Below the pieces are notes generated by a model. That model saw nothing but the letters and a program-made list of their open reading frames with translations. It searched no databases and was not told the DNA's origin. Source: Toxorhynchites rutilus septentrionalis (Eukaryota > Arthropoda > Insecta > Diptera > Culicidae). From it: a DNA stretch of 64,000 nucleotides. Shown here piece by piece: positions 44,037 through 55,190 of the stretch. The translations under genes were made by a program, and so were the position numbers. The stretch is taken from contig NC_073744.1 of assembly GCF_029784135.1 (NCBI RefSeq), forward strand, positions 69,601,093 to 69,665,092. The letters run 5' to 3'. Each line of letters starts with the position of its first letter. The stretch's first letter is position 1.

Positions 44037-45866
44037 CAATTGAGTACATGATGCTTTTAGTTTTTTTTCCTATGAAGCGGAACGAACTTACCGGGCAACC
44101 CAATAATTATTTGAGCTTTGTTTTTATTTTTGGTTCTAGTTTGGTTTAAAGACTCAATGTTCGACAGAAAGTCTGTTCAATATCGTCAACATTTTGAAGA
44201 AACTTTAATGGGAGCGAAACGGTATACACTTAAACAAAAATCCGTATCCGTACTGTGCTCAATTCCGTACATTGTGGAGTTTTGAATGTTTTGGTGAATC
44301 TCCCCTGAACATTTATGATTCTCATGAATGTGAAATATATTCAGTCATTCAAATTTATGAAACTTAATTGAGGTAGGCTTTAGAATAAATTGTTCAAGAA
44401 TCATATAAGTGGGGTTTTTCTGTAGATATAATTTTGAGTGCATAATGTGTGTAACTTTGTCGATTGGGTAATTCGGAAAGTAAAGAAAGTAGTCCCCTCC
44501 ATCTCAGCAAAAACACAGTATATAAGAGAACATGAGATGAGGATGGACACACACAGCATATAATCGAGACGGGACAAAAGTTCATGTAATTGGAATACAT
44601 GCAGAAACTAACTTTAGTTTCCGTTTTTTCCACGTACGTAAGGTAGTGGAACGGGCAGACTTCAGTCTTGGTTATGAAAATGTCTAAAGTAGAAAGTATC
44701 CTCAAACGACCAACCTTTCATTCTGTTGTTTCGTTAGGGAAGCCCTGTTGCTTTGCATGAGATCCTTAAGCTAAATTTCCAGCACCCTGCGGGAGCAATT
44801 TTCATCCACGAAGATCCCTCTTACCAAGTAAATGAAGGGAGGGGAAGCAAAGGCTCCTGATTCCTTACACCTCACTGTCACCCCGTCAGCACCGTCACCC
44901 GCTGAAGTTTTCCTTTCTTCCACTTCAAAATATTCCATTCCTCGGCTGTCCCCGAGGATTTAAAACATCCTTTTTGCTTGAGCTCACCGCGCTGCCCGTC
45001 ACGCTCTGCACATAAGCGGATATACATTGAAACAAGTCCAACAACTGCCAACGAACACATCCTCCTAATGAAAACAAACGAGCGCTAAGGTTCAAAAGAG
45101 CTGCCAAGAAACTCTAATCCGTTCCTTAATAGAATTTCTAGTTTCTTGTGTGTTGCGGCAGTTACTAGCCGAGCAACCTCTTGGCCAACCCTTCATTTTT
45201 TACACCAGCTTCGCTCGGAACCAGCAGAAAAGTTGTCGTTAGTCTGTAATCAACATTTTCCCCCTGCTGGTAGCTTGAGCGACATTGCAGCAAAACGGTG
45301 CCACGGTAATCAGTGTGAACAACTTCTGATTTCTAAATTATGCTGTTGCATCAGCACACGACAACGACATGGGATAGTTTCCATTGGTGCGTTTTGCTGG
45401 TGCAAAATCTCATTCAAGGTAATCCTATTGCTCTAACGGTTCAATAATATATTCTGCTTGAATTAAGCTGTCCAACCTCGATGGAGCAGAATTTTATTCT
45501 CTAATTACTCTAAATAACTTTCGTGCGTAGTTATGAAGTTACTTTGAAAATATCATTCATTTCGTCAATTAAAAACCGATAACAACTTACAGTGCTTTCT
45601 AATATTGATGATTGGATCCTGATAGCTCATAGCGGCCATATTTGATTCTGTACATATGCCGTGAGTAGTCAATTGTATTCAGTCGGGCTTCCGTTTAGTT
45701 TGAGACCATCGCGTCGAGAATTCGTAAATTGTGCTTTGAAAGAGATTCCATTCCATTTAAAACCAGTTGATTTCGACTTCCATCGAAAAATCGTGTTTTA
45801 GGATTGGCGAACCAAACAAAATTACTTTAGAATCTAAAGTTTAGATGGTTTTAGTCAATCCTACAT
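44037..45866. other. apparently single-copy DNA, no gene recognised
   Basis: No repeats are matched. The part at 44740-45420 is richer in G+C; overlapping frames on both strands (44878-45107 minus, 45146-45436 plus) have no motif. A polypyrimidine tract precedes AG at several points, but no exon chain can be built. Confidence 0.35.
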
Positions 45867-45867
45867 A

Positions 45868-47165
45868 AAGGGTGTGTCACATCAAATTGCATCACGGAAA
45901 AAACGCTGTAGAAATTCGCCCAGTAGACCGATCCTTTTGAAAATTTTAGACAGTAAAATAAAAACTATTAAACAACTTTTGGCATTTTCTTTTTATTCAT
46001 ACTTCGAGCCCAAGCCCGTATGCTCGCACCTTCCTCTTTACCCCGTCCATAAGGTTCTCTACAACGTCAGGTTGTAGTTTTTTTTTAACAGAAATCCATT
46101 TTCTCTTAAAGTCCGCCTCCGATTTGACAACTGTTGGGTTCTTCCGGAGGGCCTGCTTCATAATCGCCCAATATTTCTCTATTGGGCGAATCTCCGGCGC
46201 GTTGGGCGGGTTCATTTCCTTTGGCACGAAGTTGACCCCGTTGGCTTCGTACCACTCCAACACGTCCTTTGAATAGTGGCACGAAGCGAGATCCGGCCAG
46301 AAGATGGTCGGGCCCTCGTGATGCTTCAATAGTGGTAGTAAGCGCTTCTGTAGGCACTCCTTAAGGTAAACCTGCCCGTTTACCGTGCCGGTCATCACGA
46401 AGGGGGTGCTCTGCTTTCCGCAAGAGCAGATCGCTTGCCACACCATGTACTTTTTGGCAAACTTGAATAGTTTCTGCTTGTGAATCTCCTCCGGAACGCT
46501 GAATTTGTCCTCTGCGGAGAAGAACAACAGGCCCGGCAGCTAACGAAGGTCCGCTTTGACGTAGGTTTCGTCGTCCATTACCAGGCAATGCGGCTTCGTC
46601 AGCATTTCGGTGTACAGCTTCCGGGCTCGGGTCTTCCCCACCATGTTTTGCCTTTCGTCGCGGTTAGGAGCCTTCTGAACCTTGTATGTACGCAGGCCCT
46701 CCCGCTGCTTGGTCCGCTGGACGAATGAACTTGACAAATTCAGCTTATTGGCGACATCCCGGACCGAACTTCTCGGATCACGTCTAAACTGCTTAACTTC
46801 GCGCTTGTGATCTTTTTCACTGACGGAGCATCCATTTTTGCCGTTCTTCACCTTCTGGTCGATGGTTAGGTTCTCGAAGTATCGTTTTAGTACTCTGCTG
46901 ACAGTGGATTGGACGATTCCCAGCATCTTACCGATGTCCCGATGTGACAACTCCGGATTCTCGAAATGAGTGTACAGGATTAATTCACGACGCTCTTTTT
47001 CGTTCAACGACATTTTTCCAAATTTACGAAAAATTGACAGTGAAGCATGGCCAACGTGATCTATACACTCTTATCTGATTATAAGCGAAAGCTGAAGATA
47101 TAATTCCTAAAAATTAAATTTCTACAGCGTTTTCTTCGTGATGCAATTTGATGTGACACACCCTT
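45868..47165 (-). mobile_element. ITmD37E transposon, nearly intact
   Basis: Terminal inverted repeats of ~48 bp begin AAGGGTGTGTCACATCAAAT and differ at few positions. TA duplications lie at 45866-45867 and 47166-47167. The 1298-bp length, single gene and D37E spacing identify the ITmD37E group of the IS630-Tc1-mariner superfamily, described from mosquitoes. Confidence 0.93.
45997..47013 (-). pseudogene. ITmD37E transposase with one in-frame stop
   Basis: The gene starts at 47013 (MSLNEKERRELILY) and ends at 45997, 338 codons in one frame. A single TAG (46540-46542) follows KADLR. N-terminal HTH motifs are ELSHRDIGKMLGIVQSTVSR (residues ~21-40) and a second around DVANKLNLSSSFVQRT. The catalytic residues are Asp in VMDDETY, Asp in WPDLASCHYS and Glu in IRPIEKYWA, with 37 residues between the last two. 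No other lesion is visible. A CAG-to-TAG change is the simplest explanation, which is inference. It was probably active recently. Confidence 0.92.
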
Positions 47166-47482
47166 TAATAACTAAATAAATATTTGCATGTCGTGTTTTG
47201 TGTATATTTGATTAGTACACGTTGATCAAATATTATTTGTCAAAAAGTATCAAACATTTGACTTCGGTCAGAAAGTGTATGAGCACCCTGAGTGATAACA
47301 GTGAGATTTTTTTTCTTCTAACGTAGGACTACGTCTAATCGGATGATATAGGGGGTAAAATGAAAATTTAGACACTGAACAAGTAGGAAAAAATGAAAGA
47401 TTTTCTTCATAGATCGCAAAAATGTTTGCATCAATTGATAGGAAATATTTCTATGCATCTATCACAGTGAATAACATTTGAT

Positions 47483-49947
47483 TTTTGACGTAGAACTACG
47501 TCTTTCATTATGGGTACCAAATCAGAAAACAGGTCACGTTTTTATGAAATAAAGTTAACGTTAATAACTATTTTTGCCGTGAACGGATTTTGGCGATTTA
47601 TATACCAATATTGAAAATTCCCTAAGATTTGTTTGATATGCTATACATTACAATCCCATATTCTGTATATGGTTTAAATTGATGAAAATTGGAGGCATAC
47701 CCATTTCATACATTTGTTCTGTCCATTTGTGTGCTTTCCAGAACAGAGCTGTCAATAATGAGCAACTTATCGACGAGCAACGGAGGGGAAATCGTAAGAT
47801 GTAAAGTCTCAGCGAACAAAGGGAAAGAAGAAGAACGAAGGAGAATATTTGCCTAGAATATAAACAGTGGATCTCGCTGAGGCAAACTTTCATTCTTCGT
47901 GAGGAAATCGACTGTACAACATCGTTGCTGAGCGAGCTGGACGACGACGGATCGAATGCCTTTCTCAAAGCATTGGGGGAGTAGGAGTAATATGATGGAT
48001 AAAGTAAAGTTTTCCAAGGGCCTTTTTGAAGGTTAGAAACGAATGAACTGAAGAAGTTTAAAGTCTCAAACAAAGAAGGAAGGCAAACTCTCAGTATCGT
48101 TCTGTATTCAAATCAATGAATATCGCTTGTTTTCCCTTGTTTTGAGTCATCACCATGGTTGCCATAATGTAATCCGTGTTTTTGGTCCCAAAAAATGTTT
48201 TTATGTGTGTTTTTTCTCAGAAAATCTGTATCGAAATCTGTATTAACCCTTTGCGGTCGTTTGTCTGCTTTCAGCCACCACAGCAAAGAAGTATACTAAT
48301 ATTATCATTTATGCAACACTTTTTCTGAATGAATTTTAATGTCTTGTGAATTTCACAAGCCAAACCATACTATTATGTATGCCATACCATACTATTATGT
48401 ATGATAGAAAACGGTAATCAGTATAAACATAAGTTGTTATCCATGCTTGAGGAAAGGATTGATAGAAAACTCCATGTAATGCGGCACTGTGTAGATGTAA
48501 AGAGCATTGGTCTGTATGTTCAAACAGGAAAATAAAAGACGAAAGACGCTAAACTATTTATTTTTGTGATACATGCGAAAGATATCACACGAAGCAGAAT
48601 TATGACAAATATTTTTTAAAAATGAACATAAAAACATTATCTAATAAATACTTATCAGAAGTTTACAAAAAAATAAAGGAAGTTTGTTCATATTTCATAA
48701 TCTCACAAAGTTATACATCACTGCTTTTTCGTGTAAAAATAATTGCGATCAGTACGACACACATATCGAAATTTACAAAAGAGTTAAATCTATAAGTTCA
48801 ATCTTGAAGCATAATCTTAGCTTTAGTATCATTGATTGTCATAGTTATTATGAATTTGACGATGTTGATGGTATCCACGTAAAAATCGTATTCACTATGC
48901 TTTAGTAGGATTAAGATAAACAGTGTTATTTATTTATTGTAAAGTTAGCCGATGACGCAGACTTTTGCATCTTTTCGCCTTAGATTGAACATTAGAAAGC
49001 AGTACTACACGCTACATATGAATGATAAAATGACTCTCATTCAGACTGATTCGAATGCTATATAAATAAAATTGGTGAATTGTGAAAAAAAATATTGAGA
49101 TCAAGCCATAACTTATATTGGATCGTTATTGCGTTCCATTGCATTAAGATTCTGAGTTACTCGTCGGCTCACCAAGAAAATAAATGTTCTGGAATTTCGT
49201 CAGTGATTTGGTTTCGCATGATGGTAGGAAAACTCTCTCACAAAGGATGACAGCTAAGCTAATTTAAACTGGCAATATTAACAGAAAGGGCTTATGCTGA
49301 GAAGAGCGCAAAACGGAGATAAGTGTGTGTATATTTGATTGTTCGAGCCATAGATATATGGATATTGGTGTGCGTACGTGCGTGCTTCATAACCCGTACG
49401 TAAAAATAGTGCATCTTCGCTACGCTGAAACCCCATTTGTATCTGCCCCCGTGTGCATTGGCTCTGTAACGATGTTTTTCAATTTTTTATGCTATGATTG
49501 ACGATTGTTTGGTGTTGCAAATTATGCAGTCGTAATGATAAATATAAACATGGAGGGGAGATAGTGGGACGGAAATATTTACGCTAGTGTATTAGTAATG
49601 AATCTCTGCTGAGGCAAATATTCAGCTTTTTTCCAAGTATTTACCATTGTTTGTATTCTGACATCAATGCATTGAACTGACACTATGTTGAAGCACTCAG
49701 AATGACAGCTGCGCTTATCTCGAGCATGTATTGTTCTGTGAGCACCAGAATGAATCATCAAACAATTATCGTCAAATGATTCTACAATGCAGAAACATTT
49801 CAGGGCGACCAAACTGGTAGAATGGTTATTTCAAAATTTTCGTAGCATTATAAAATAATATCCGCAGTTATAAACAAGCGACTTGAATTAAACCACAACG
49901 TAGTTCTACGTCAACAATGCGGTCGTGTCTTGAACACAACCTCCTAT
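47483..49947 (-). repeat. hairpin-bounded repeat, type II, with internal insertions
   Basis: The 5' end (minus, from 49947) is TATAGGAGGTTGTGTTC, AAGACACGACCGCATTG, TTGACGTAGAACTACG. The 3' hairpin GACGTAGTTCTACGTC lies near 47487-47502. The interior equals 13.4-15.2 kb except for about 1 kb of extra DNA (48152-49128) holding the second piggyBac-like MITE. It inserted in a T-run of the type III repeat. Confidence 0.8.
48247..48783. mobile_element. piggyBac-like MITE, copy 2
   Basis: TTAA (48243-48246) is followed by CCCTTTGCGGTCGT, then TTGTCTGCTTTCAGCCACCA as in copy 1 (20.6 kb). The right end (TTAA at 48784-48787) lacks the ACGACCGC stretch and is degenerate. Confidence 0.65.
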
Positions 49948-50189
49948 AATTTTTTTTATAAATAATTGAATAATTGTGAAATATTAAGCATTATCCGAAA
50001 GCGCTATATGCTGCGTTTTGATTGGTCCAATGTGTGTTCCGACTAAAAGAAGCAACTAGAGCAACGGCGAAATACAATTTGAATACATCAATACCACTGC
50101 GAAAACTAGCGTAGCAAGCCACCGCGCATCTCGTTTTCCAAAGCAAATGAGAAAAAAGTAAAGCGAAAAATTATGTTATTAGCCACACC

Positions 50190-50325
50190 TCATGTATTTC
50201 ACCAGTGAGTCAGCAAGCTTAAAAATTCCCGCTCTGCTCCAAAAGCGATCATTCTCGTAAAAAATTTACACCAGTGTAGTCATATCGCATCGTATTCGCG
50301 TAGACGGCTTTGCTTACGAGTTTAG
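50190..50325 (+). promoter_or_regulatory. H2A-type histone promoter without its gene
   Basis: GCTTAAAAATTCCCGCTCTG, GCGATCATTCTCGT and CATATCGCATCGTATTCGC match, in order and spacing, the promoter next to the H2A pseudogene (minus strand, 53.80-53.90 kb). No H2A coding follows; a Jockey fragment does. Confidence 0.5.
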
Positions 50326-50354
50326 GGGAACATTAATGATAATAATTGTATGCT

Positions 50355-50740
50355 TGTGTGGTGTGGTCCCCGTACTACCAAAATAGCGTTCATCGAATTG
50401 AGTCGATCCAGCGAAAATTCATCCGATTTGCACTACGCAATTTACCACGGAATGACCCAATAAATCTCCCTAGCTACGAGGGTCGATGCAAGGGCTTGAC
50501 TCATTAGTTTCACGGAGAAACGTTGCCAAGGCCCTATTTACTTCGGACTTAATTACCGCTAACATCGACTGTCCTGAGCTCCTCCGGTTAATCAACTTCA
50601 ATGTTAATTGTCGCATCTTACGTTCTCGTCATTTTCTCTACATCTCCCCAACACGAACAAATTACGGATACCATGAACCTGTGATTAGTATCCGTGTGTT
50701 CAACCGCTCCTGTTTTGACTGTCATCGTTCCTTGAAAAAT
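50355..50740 (+). pseudogene. Jockey-type LINE reverse transcriptase C-terminal fragment
   Basis: The translation gives VVWSPYYQNSVHRIESIQRK, FIRFALRNLPRNDP and YEGRC, then after a frameshift near 50490 LDSLVSRRNVAKALFTSDLI, NIDCPELLRLINF and RSRHFLYISPTRTNYGYHEP. These are typical of the region after the RT domain in Jockey-clade elements. The endonuclease and RT core are absent. A SINE sits in its 3' part. Confidence 0.85.
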
Positions 50741-50757
50741 TGTATGTTATTGCTCTC

Positions 50758-51018
50758 TTTCTTGGATGGTACTAACGTTCCAGTGGAACTTTTGCCTTCT
50801 CTACGTAGCACTACTTGCGTCATTTTTATAAGTGCCGAATAACACGCCTTGAATGTACTAACGTTTAAGTGTTGGAGTGGCAAGCTCTAGAATATGCGTG
50901 ACCACAGTGCAAGCCGGAAGAATTTTCTTTGACGAAAAATCTCCCGATCAGAACGCGAATCGAACCCGAACCCTCGGCATGACAGTGTGGGACACTAACC
51001 ACTCGGCCACGGGGGCAC
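50758..51018 (-). mobile_element. tRNA-derived SINE (family A) with perfect 15-bp duplication
   Basis: TATGTTATTGCTCTC flanks it exactly at 50743-50757 and 51019-51033. On the minus strand the head (GTGCCCCCGTGGCCGAGTGG) and box B (GGTTCGATTCGCG) are present; box B is slightly degraded. The tail is CCATCCAAGAAA. Confidence 0.93.
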
Positions 51019-51283
51019 TATGTTATTGCTCTCGCATAATGTGAAATTTCTTATTTATTAGTTTTGATAGGCTTAGCGAAAAACTAGTTTTAGTTTTTTA
51101 TATCATACATTAGAGCAAGTGTAACATGTTGTATTTATATTTTACTACTTTCATAGAAAGAGTTATTTATAAAATTTCGATGCTTTCTGAAATAATACCT
51201 GGAGTGATGACCATCCGTATTGAATAAAATAACTTCGTAGTTCTTCGTCAAAAATGCGGCCATCTTGGACATAATCTCCTATA

Positions 51284-52049
51284 TTTTGACGTAGGACCAC
51301 GTCTTTCAGGAAGAGTGCCAAATCAGAAAACAGGTCACGTTTTCATGAAATAAAGTTATCATTAATAATTGTTTTTGCTGCGGACCGATTTCATCGATTT
51401 GCAAGCCAAACGAATCGGAAATACTCTGAGATTGTCAGAACTGTCATTGTCGTGATGTTTGATATGCTATACATTACAATCCCATAGTCTGTAAATGGTT
51501 TAAATTGATGAAAACTGGAAGCATTCCCATTTTTCCATACATTTGTTCTGTCCAGTTGCGGGCTTACCTAACCGTGCTGACAACAACGAGCAACTTACGC
51601 AACCGCAAGAATAGGAATAACGAGAGGGATAACGAAAAAAGAACAATCTCCTAGCTTTGTTGGCGGGTTTGACCGAGAGTGTTTTCGAATTTCATCTCAT
51701 AAACTGTCATTGTTGTGATGTTTTATTTTTATCGATGCATCTGTGTGTTGCCGTGTGCGTTCTTTGTGTGACGCTTGTTTGGTGCTGATTAAATGGCGAT
51801 GCTTGGAAGATGCGATGCGATACCACTGGGGTAACACTAAACAACATGAAGCATGCCGCTTGATACTAGATACTTGCAAATATCACCATTTTAGTTGGTT
51901 TCCAAAGATATAATGAAGTAGTTAAGGAATGTGCGTCTTCTACAAAGTCACGCAAGTCATTACGCTTTTTTAGGGTCACCGAAACTTGATTAAAACGAAT
52001 GATTAGTCCTACGTCCTAAGCGGCCGTGTCTTGGATGTAATCCCCTGTA
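51284..52049 (-). repeat. hairpin-bounded repeat, type II, short form
   Basis: The 3' hairpin GACGTGGTCCTACGTC (51288-51303) plus AAAA, and the type II 3' interior, are present. The 5' end (minus: ACAGGGGATTACATCC, AAGACACGGCCGCTTAG, GACGTAGGACTAATC) is at 52049. About 1 kb of the type II interior is missing. Confidence 0.7.
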
Positions 52050-53310
52050 TTTCTCTTAACTGTTTACTATTGGAAATAGGCAGCAACCATATAGTTCCCA
52101 ATTCTTTCTACCATTACAACTCTTATAACTCGTTTCAAGTTCAGTTCTGTTCATATAACAAACGGTTCTTCCGAGGCCACCATTTGGTGTATTGAACGAG
52201 CTAAATTTTCGGATTTCTGAACAGTTATAAAACTCTATAGAATAGCAATTGTCTCGTATAATCAAAGTCCTAAGTCAAGCTTCCGTCCGCTAGGCACAGA
52301 TTCTTAGACCTTTTCAGTTTATAGCGAACAATCAATTTTGGCTACAAGTCGTAGATCGTATATTTCACAAAGAGGAATGCTTTTCGTGATGACGGATGTG
52401 GTTAAATTCGGGTCTGTGCAGTAGGATTGGATCGATAATTAGACCGATCTTATCCATTTCAATTTCCGTTTTTTGAAAAAAAAGACGGGTGGGTAATGTC
52501 GGGGACATAACCGGAGTGACGTAGGACTATACAAAGGGGACAGCTTTCATACTCTAGCGGTACACACTCACAGGATAGAGACAAATCGGCAGACTCAGCC
52601 AAAGGGGCGGGTCCAACGAGACGAACGAATGAGCGTTAAAAGGGAGCGATGGCAAAAAAATACATTCATTACGATTTGTTCGCTCGTTGGATTCACATAC
52701 AGACTAAAAAGGGTCCTTTTCAGGATCACAAAAAGTCTAAAGAGTTTATTGTTTTGTTATCACTCGATATCCCCATCTTGTTCGGCTAAAACTTACTGTT
52801 TAGCGATTTGTTGTCACTCGCCACAGCTTTCACAGTTGGAAAATTTCTTCCCATCCAGCTTGTGACATATTTTACAGTAAATTACATTCAATGGCACGTC
52901 GCATTACCACCACTCAGTGCCGGATTGGAGGTAATTTTAACCTGTAATTGAATTTTGCATTTGCGATGACAGTGGTACAGTGTCGACTTTTCAATGTGGG
53001 GTCATAATTTGGATCTCTATGTTTACAAAAATGTCCAACTAAATAAGTCGCATTACATGTCCGTCCAATTAGCTAAATGTCGAACTAATTATAGATTACT
53101 GTACTTTAAATCTGGAAACAATTTAGGAATTGGTGAAAATTGAATAATCAGGAAAGTCCCTAACTATCAATAAGCTCAGAACAACTGCCAAATTCACATA
53201 CTCATCAAATCCTGGCAAACAAATTATGAAAACATCAATTTGTGTTTTATTATTATTTTGGATAATGTTTTAGAAAGCATTGAACTTTATTTCCTAAACT
53301 CTTTTTTGGA
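52050..53310. other. no gene; histone-type stem-loop at 52712-52727
   Basis: GGTCCTTTTCAGGATC (plus strand), preceded by AAAAAG and followed by ACAAAAA, has the histone 3' stem-loop form with one wobble pair. No histone coding is recognisable upstream. The remainder is A+T-rich and unrecognised. Confidence 0.45.
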
Positions 53311-53319
53311 AGGTTTAAT

Positions 53320-53335
53320 GGCCCTGAAAAGCGCC
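53320..53335 (-). terminator. degenerate histone-type stem-loop after H2A remnant
   Basis: On the minus strand GGCGCTTTTCAGGGCC has a TTTC loop and one mismatch in the stem. It lies downstream of the H2A-like pseudogene. Confidence 0.55.
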
Positions 53336-53790
53336 TTGTTTTATGGAATGGTTCCAATTTAGAAAACTTAGTACTCGTGGTTTTGAAAAAAACCATTTCG
53401 AACGCCCTCGATGCCGCCTTGTTCTGGATTTGCCGCCAAAGCAGTTTGTATAAAGAACAAACTTTTTTCTTCTGCTACCTGATGCCGTTTTGCGATTGCG
53501 TTTGCCACTCGCCATTCGCTGCAACTGCCTGTTGTCTTGATGTCCGCCGAACCGAATGTGTTCTGTTCCGAATGCAGGTTTTCTTATCGTCGCGAGCACC
53601 TAAGCCAGCTAACTCGATCACTCCGGCGGCCGAAACTATATAACGCCGGCTAGGTGGACTGGTGCACCTAGCTACCTAGCTACCCTTGCGGGGAACTCCA
53701 GATCAACACGAGCGGGAACTCCAGATCAAGGTTCGAGCGGGATTTTGCCTTTCCCTTCACTTTTCCTCCTTTGCCATATCCAACCATGGC
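53336..53790 (-). pseudogene. histone H2A pseudogene
   Basis: On the minus strand the start reads GKGGKVKGKAKSRSN, the H2A N-terminal tail. A duplicated TTGATCTGGAGTTCCC (LQFP region) and CCGCAAGGG follow, then GAPVHLAGV and, in shifted frames, the AAEVLELAG and ARDNKKTRI regions (ARDDKKTCI here). Beyond about 53590 similarity is weak. Stops (TATATAG in place of the MEY codons) and duplications show it is dead. A stem-loop follows and a promoter precedes it. Confidence 0.72.
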
Positions 53791-54060
53791 TGCTTGTGTT
53801 GGTTTGTTGATGTGAGGTGATGCGAAACGATGTGGTGTACGGTTCGGATGAGAATGATCGTTACGGCAGCGGAGAGGGGATTTTTAAGCTGACTGGCTGG
53901 CTCGAGAATTACGCATGTGTGAGACTGCGACCAATGTTTCCCTCTTTTTTTTCTTTTTCCTTTCCAATCGTGCTTCATTCTATTTCGCTGCTGCTCTGGT
54001 TGCCCGTTTTGGTCGGTACGATTTGAGGAGCACAAAATGGACCAATCAAAAATGGGCACA
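53791..54060 (-). promoter_or_regulatory. H2A pseudogene promoter region
   Basis: On the minus strand are CCAAT in reverse (GATTGGTCC near 54040), a TATA-like GCTTAAAAATCCCC (near 53885), CGATCATTCTCATCC and a leader ending ACAAACCAACACAAGCAGCC. The core matches the orphan promoter at 50.2 kb. Confidence 0.5.
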
Positions 54061-54309
54061 TAGTGTATTTGGACAATGCTTGATATTTCACAATTATTCA
54101 ATTATTTATCTCAAGAAAAATGAAATGTTATTCGTTATGATAGATGCGTAGATATATTTCCTATCAATTGATGCAAAAACCTTTGCGATCTATTGAGAAA
54201 TGCTCGAGTTATAAGCGTTCCAAATCTTGCATTTTTTCCTACTTGTTCAGTGTCTAGATTTCCATTTCACCCCCTATATCTTCCGGTTAGACGTAGTCCT
54301 ACGTCAAAA
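54061..54309 (+). repeat. hairpin-bounded repeat, type III, 3' part next to H2A promoter
   Basis: TTCCTATCAATTGATGCAAA, GAGTTATAAGCGTTCC and CCCCCTATATCTTCC match the copies at 36.2-36.4 and 47.3 kb in reverse. The hairpin GACGTAGTCCTACGTC plus AAAAAA closes it. Confidence 0.75.
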
Positions 54310-54980
54310 AATGTCCACGCTTGTCCTCGGGGAGGGGGGCGTGGGTTTTTGATAATGTCCACGTGGACACGTTAGATATTTTTTAAAGCAGTCTTCCATG
54401 TTTCACAAAAAACACTGCGTCCAGGAAAACATGTCCACGCTACTGTTCACACTTTTGTGTTTGAGTACAAACATTATTTTTTCGTACCTATGTTTGAAAA
54501 TGTGACATGTTTGTATTCGTAATATGTTTGGACATACGATGTTTAATCCCAATGTTTCACATGATGTTCGAACGTGGTGTACAGTTTCTCTTGCATTTTC
54601 ACCCCAAGCACCGGCAGTGCGTGGAGTAGAAGAAGCGAATCGGACACCACACCACCACCACTCAACGCGTGGTGTGTTGAATGTTGACATGGAAAAAATT
54701 CTTTCCTATCATGACAATGGGTGCTTCGTCTAAAATATTGGGCAAATAAAATAAACCTCTTTTTCTGTTCTGAACAAAATGAACATCGCTTGATATCAGA
54801 GTTTTTCACATTTGATATCATTATTTAGTGCACGCATCAATTTATATATTGAATTCATGTAACATTCGCTATTATTAGGTATCTGAACAAGTACTAAAAT
54901 TTAATAGAGCGTGACAAATTTTGATTACAGTATTTCTATAATTTTAATCGAATATAAAGTATCAGAATTATTCAGCAGTG
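54310..54980. other. no gene recognised
   Basis: The stretch contains a repeated ATGTCCACG motif (54311, 54356, 54430) and unsupported short frames on both strands. Confidence 0.35.
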
Positions 54981-55020
54981 ACATGTTAGGCGTGACGCTA
55001 ACCACTCGACCACGGGAGCA
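54981..55020 (-). mobile_element. SINE A head-only fragment
   Basis: On the minus strand it reads TGCTCCCGTGGTCGAGTGG through TTAGCGTC, then ACGCCTAACATGT, and stops before box B. It is the second 3'-truncated head in the window. Confidence 0.65.
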
Positions 55021-55074
55021 ACAATTTTGGCTGGATCTTTGAATACAAATGGCCAATAATGCTTGTTCGCGACG

Positions 55075-55190
55075 ATCGCGACCCGCGCTATAAAACGAGC
55101 GAAGAAGAAAGGATGATGCAATCGCATGCACACATAGCATATGTAGTGCAGTGTAAGTGTAGCTTTGAGTTTTTTCCTTCATTCAGTTTG
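55075..55190 (+). promoter_or_regulatory. candidate core promoter
   Basis: CCAAT (in GGCCAATAATG, 55050) is followed by CGCGACCCGCGCTATAAAAC (TATA at 55089-55095). An initiator-like TTCAGT lies at 55184, too far away for that TATA. It is not matched elsewhere in the window. No coding frame follows. Confidence 0.25.

Larger units (their letters stand above)
47320..51282 (-). repeat. hairpin-bounded repeat, type III, interrupted
   Basis: The 3' part is 47320-47482 (hairpin at about 47321-47335). It resumes at 49948 after the type II insertion, shares AATTGTGAAATATTAAGC and GGTTCCGACC-type blocks with 36.4 kb, and then contains an H2A-type promoter. The 5' module is at about 51232-51282 (minus: AGGAGATTATGTCCAAG, GCCGCATTTTTGACG). 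Jockey and SINE sequence fill 50.35-51.2 kb. Confidence 0.65.

Noticed and set aside
53315..53599. 94-codon minus frame over the H2A region
   Set aside because: It covers only the degraded 3' part in a shifted frame; the H2A motifs are spread over several frames.
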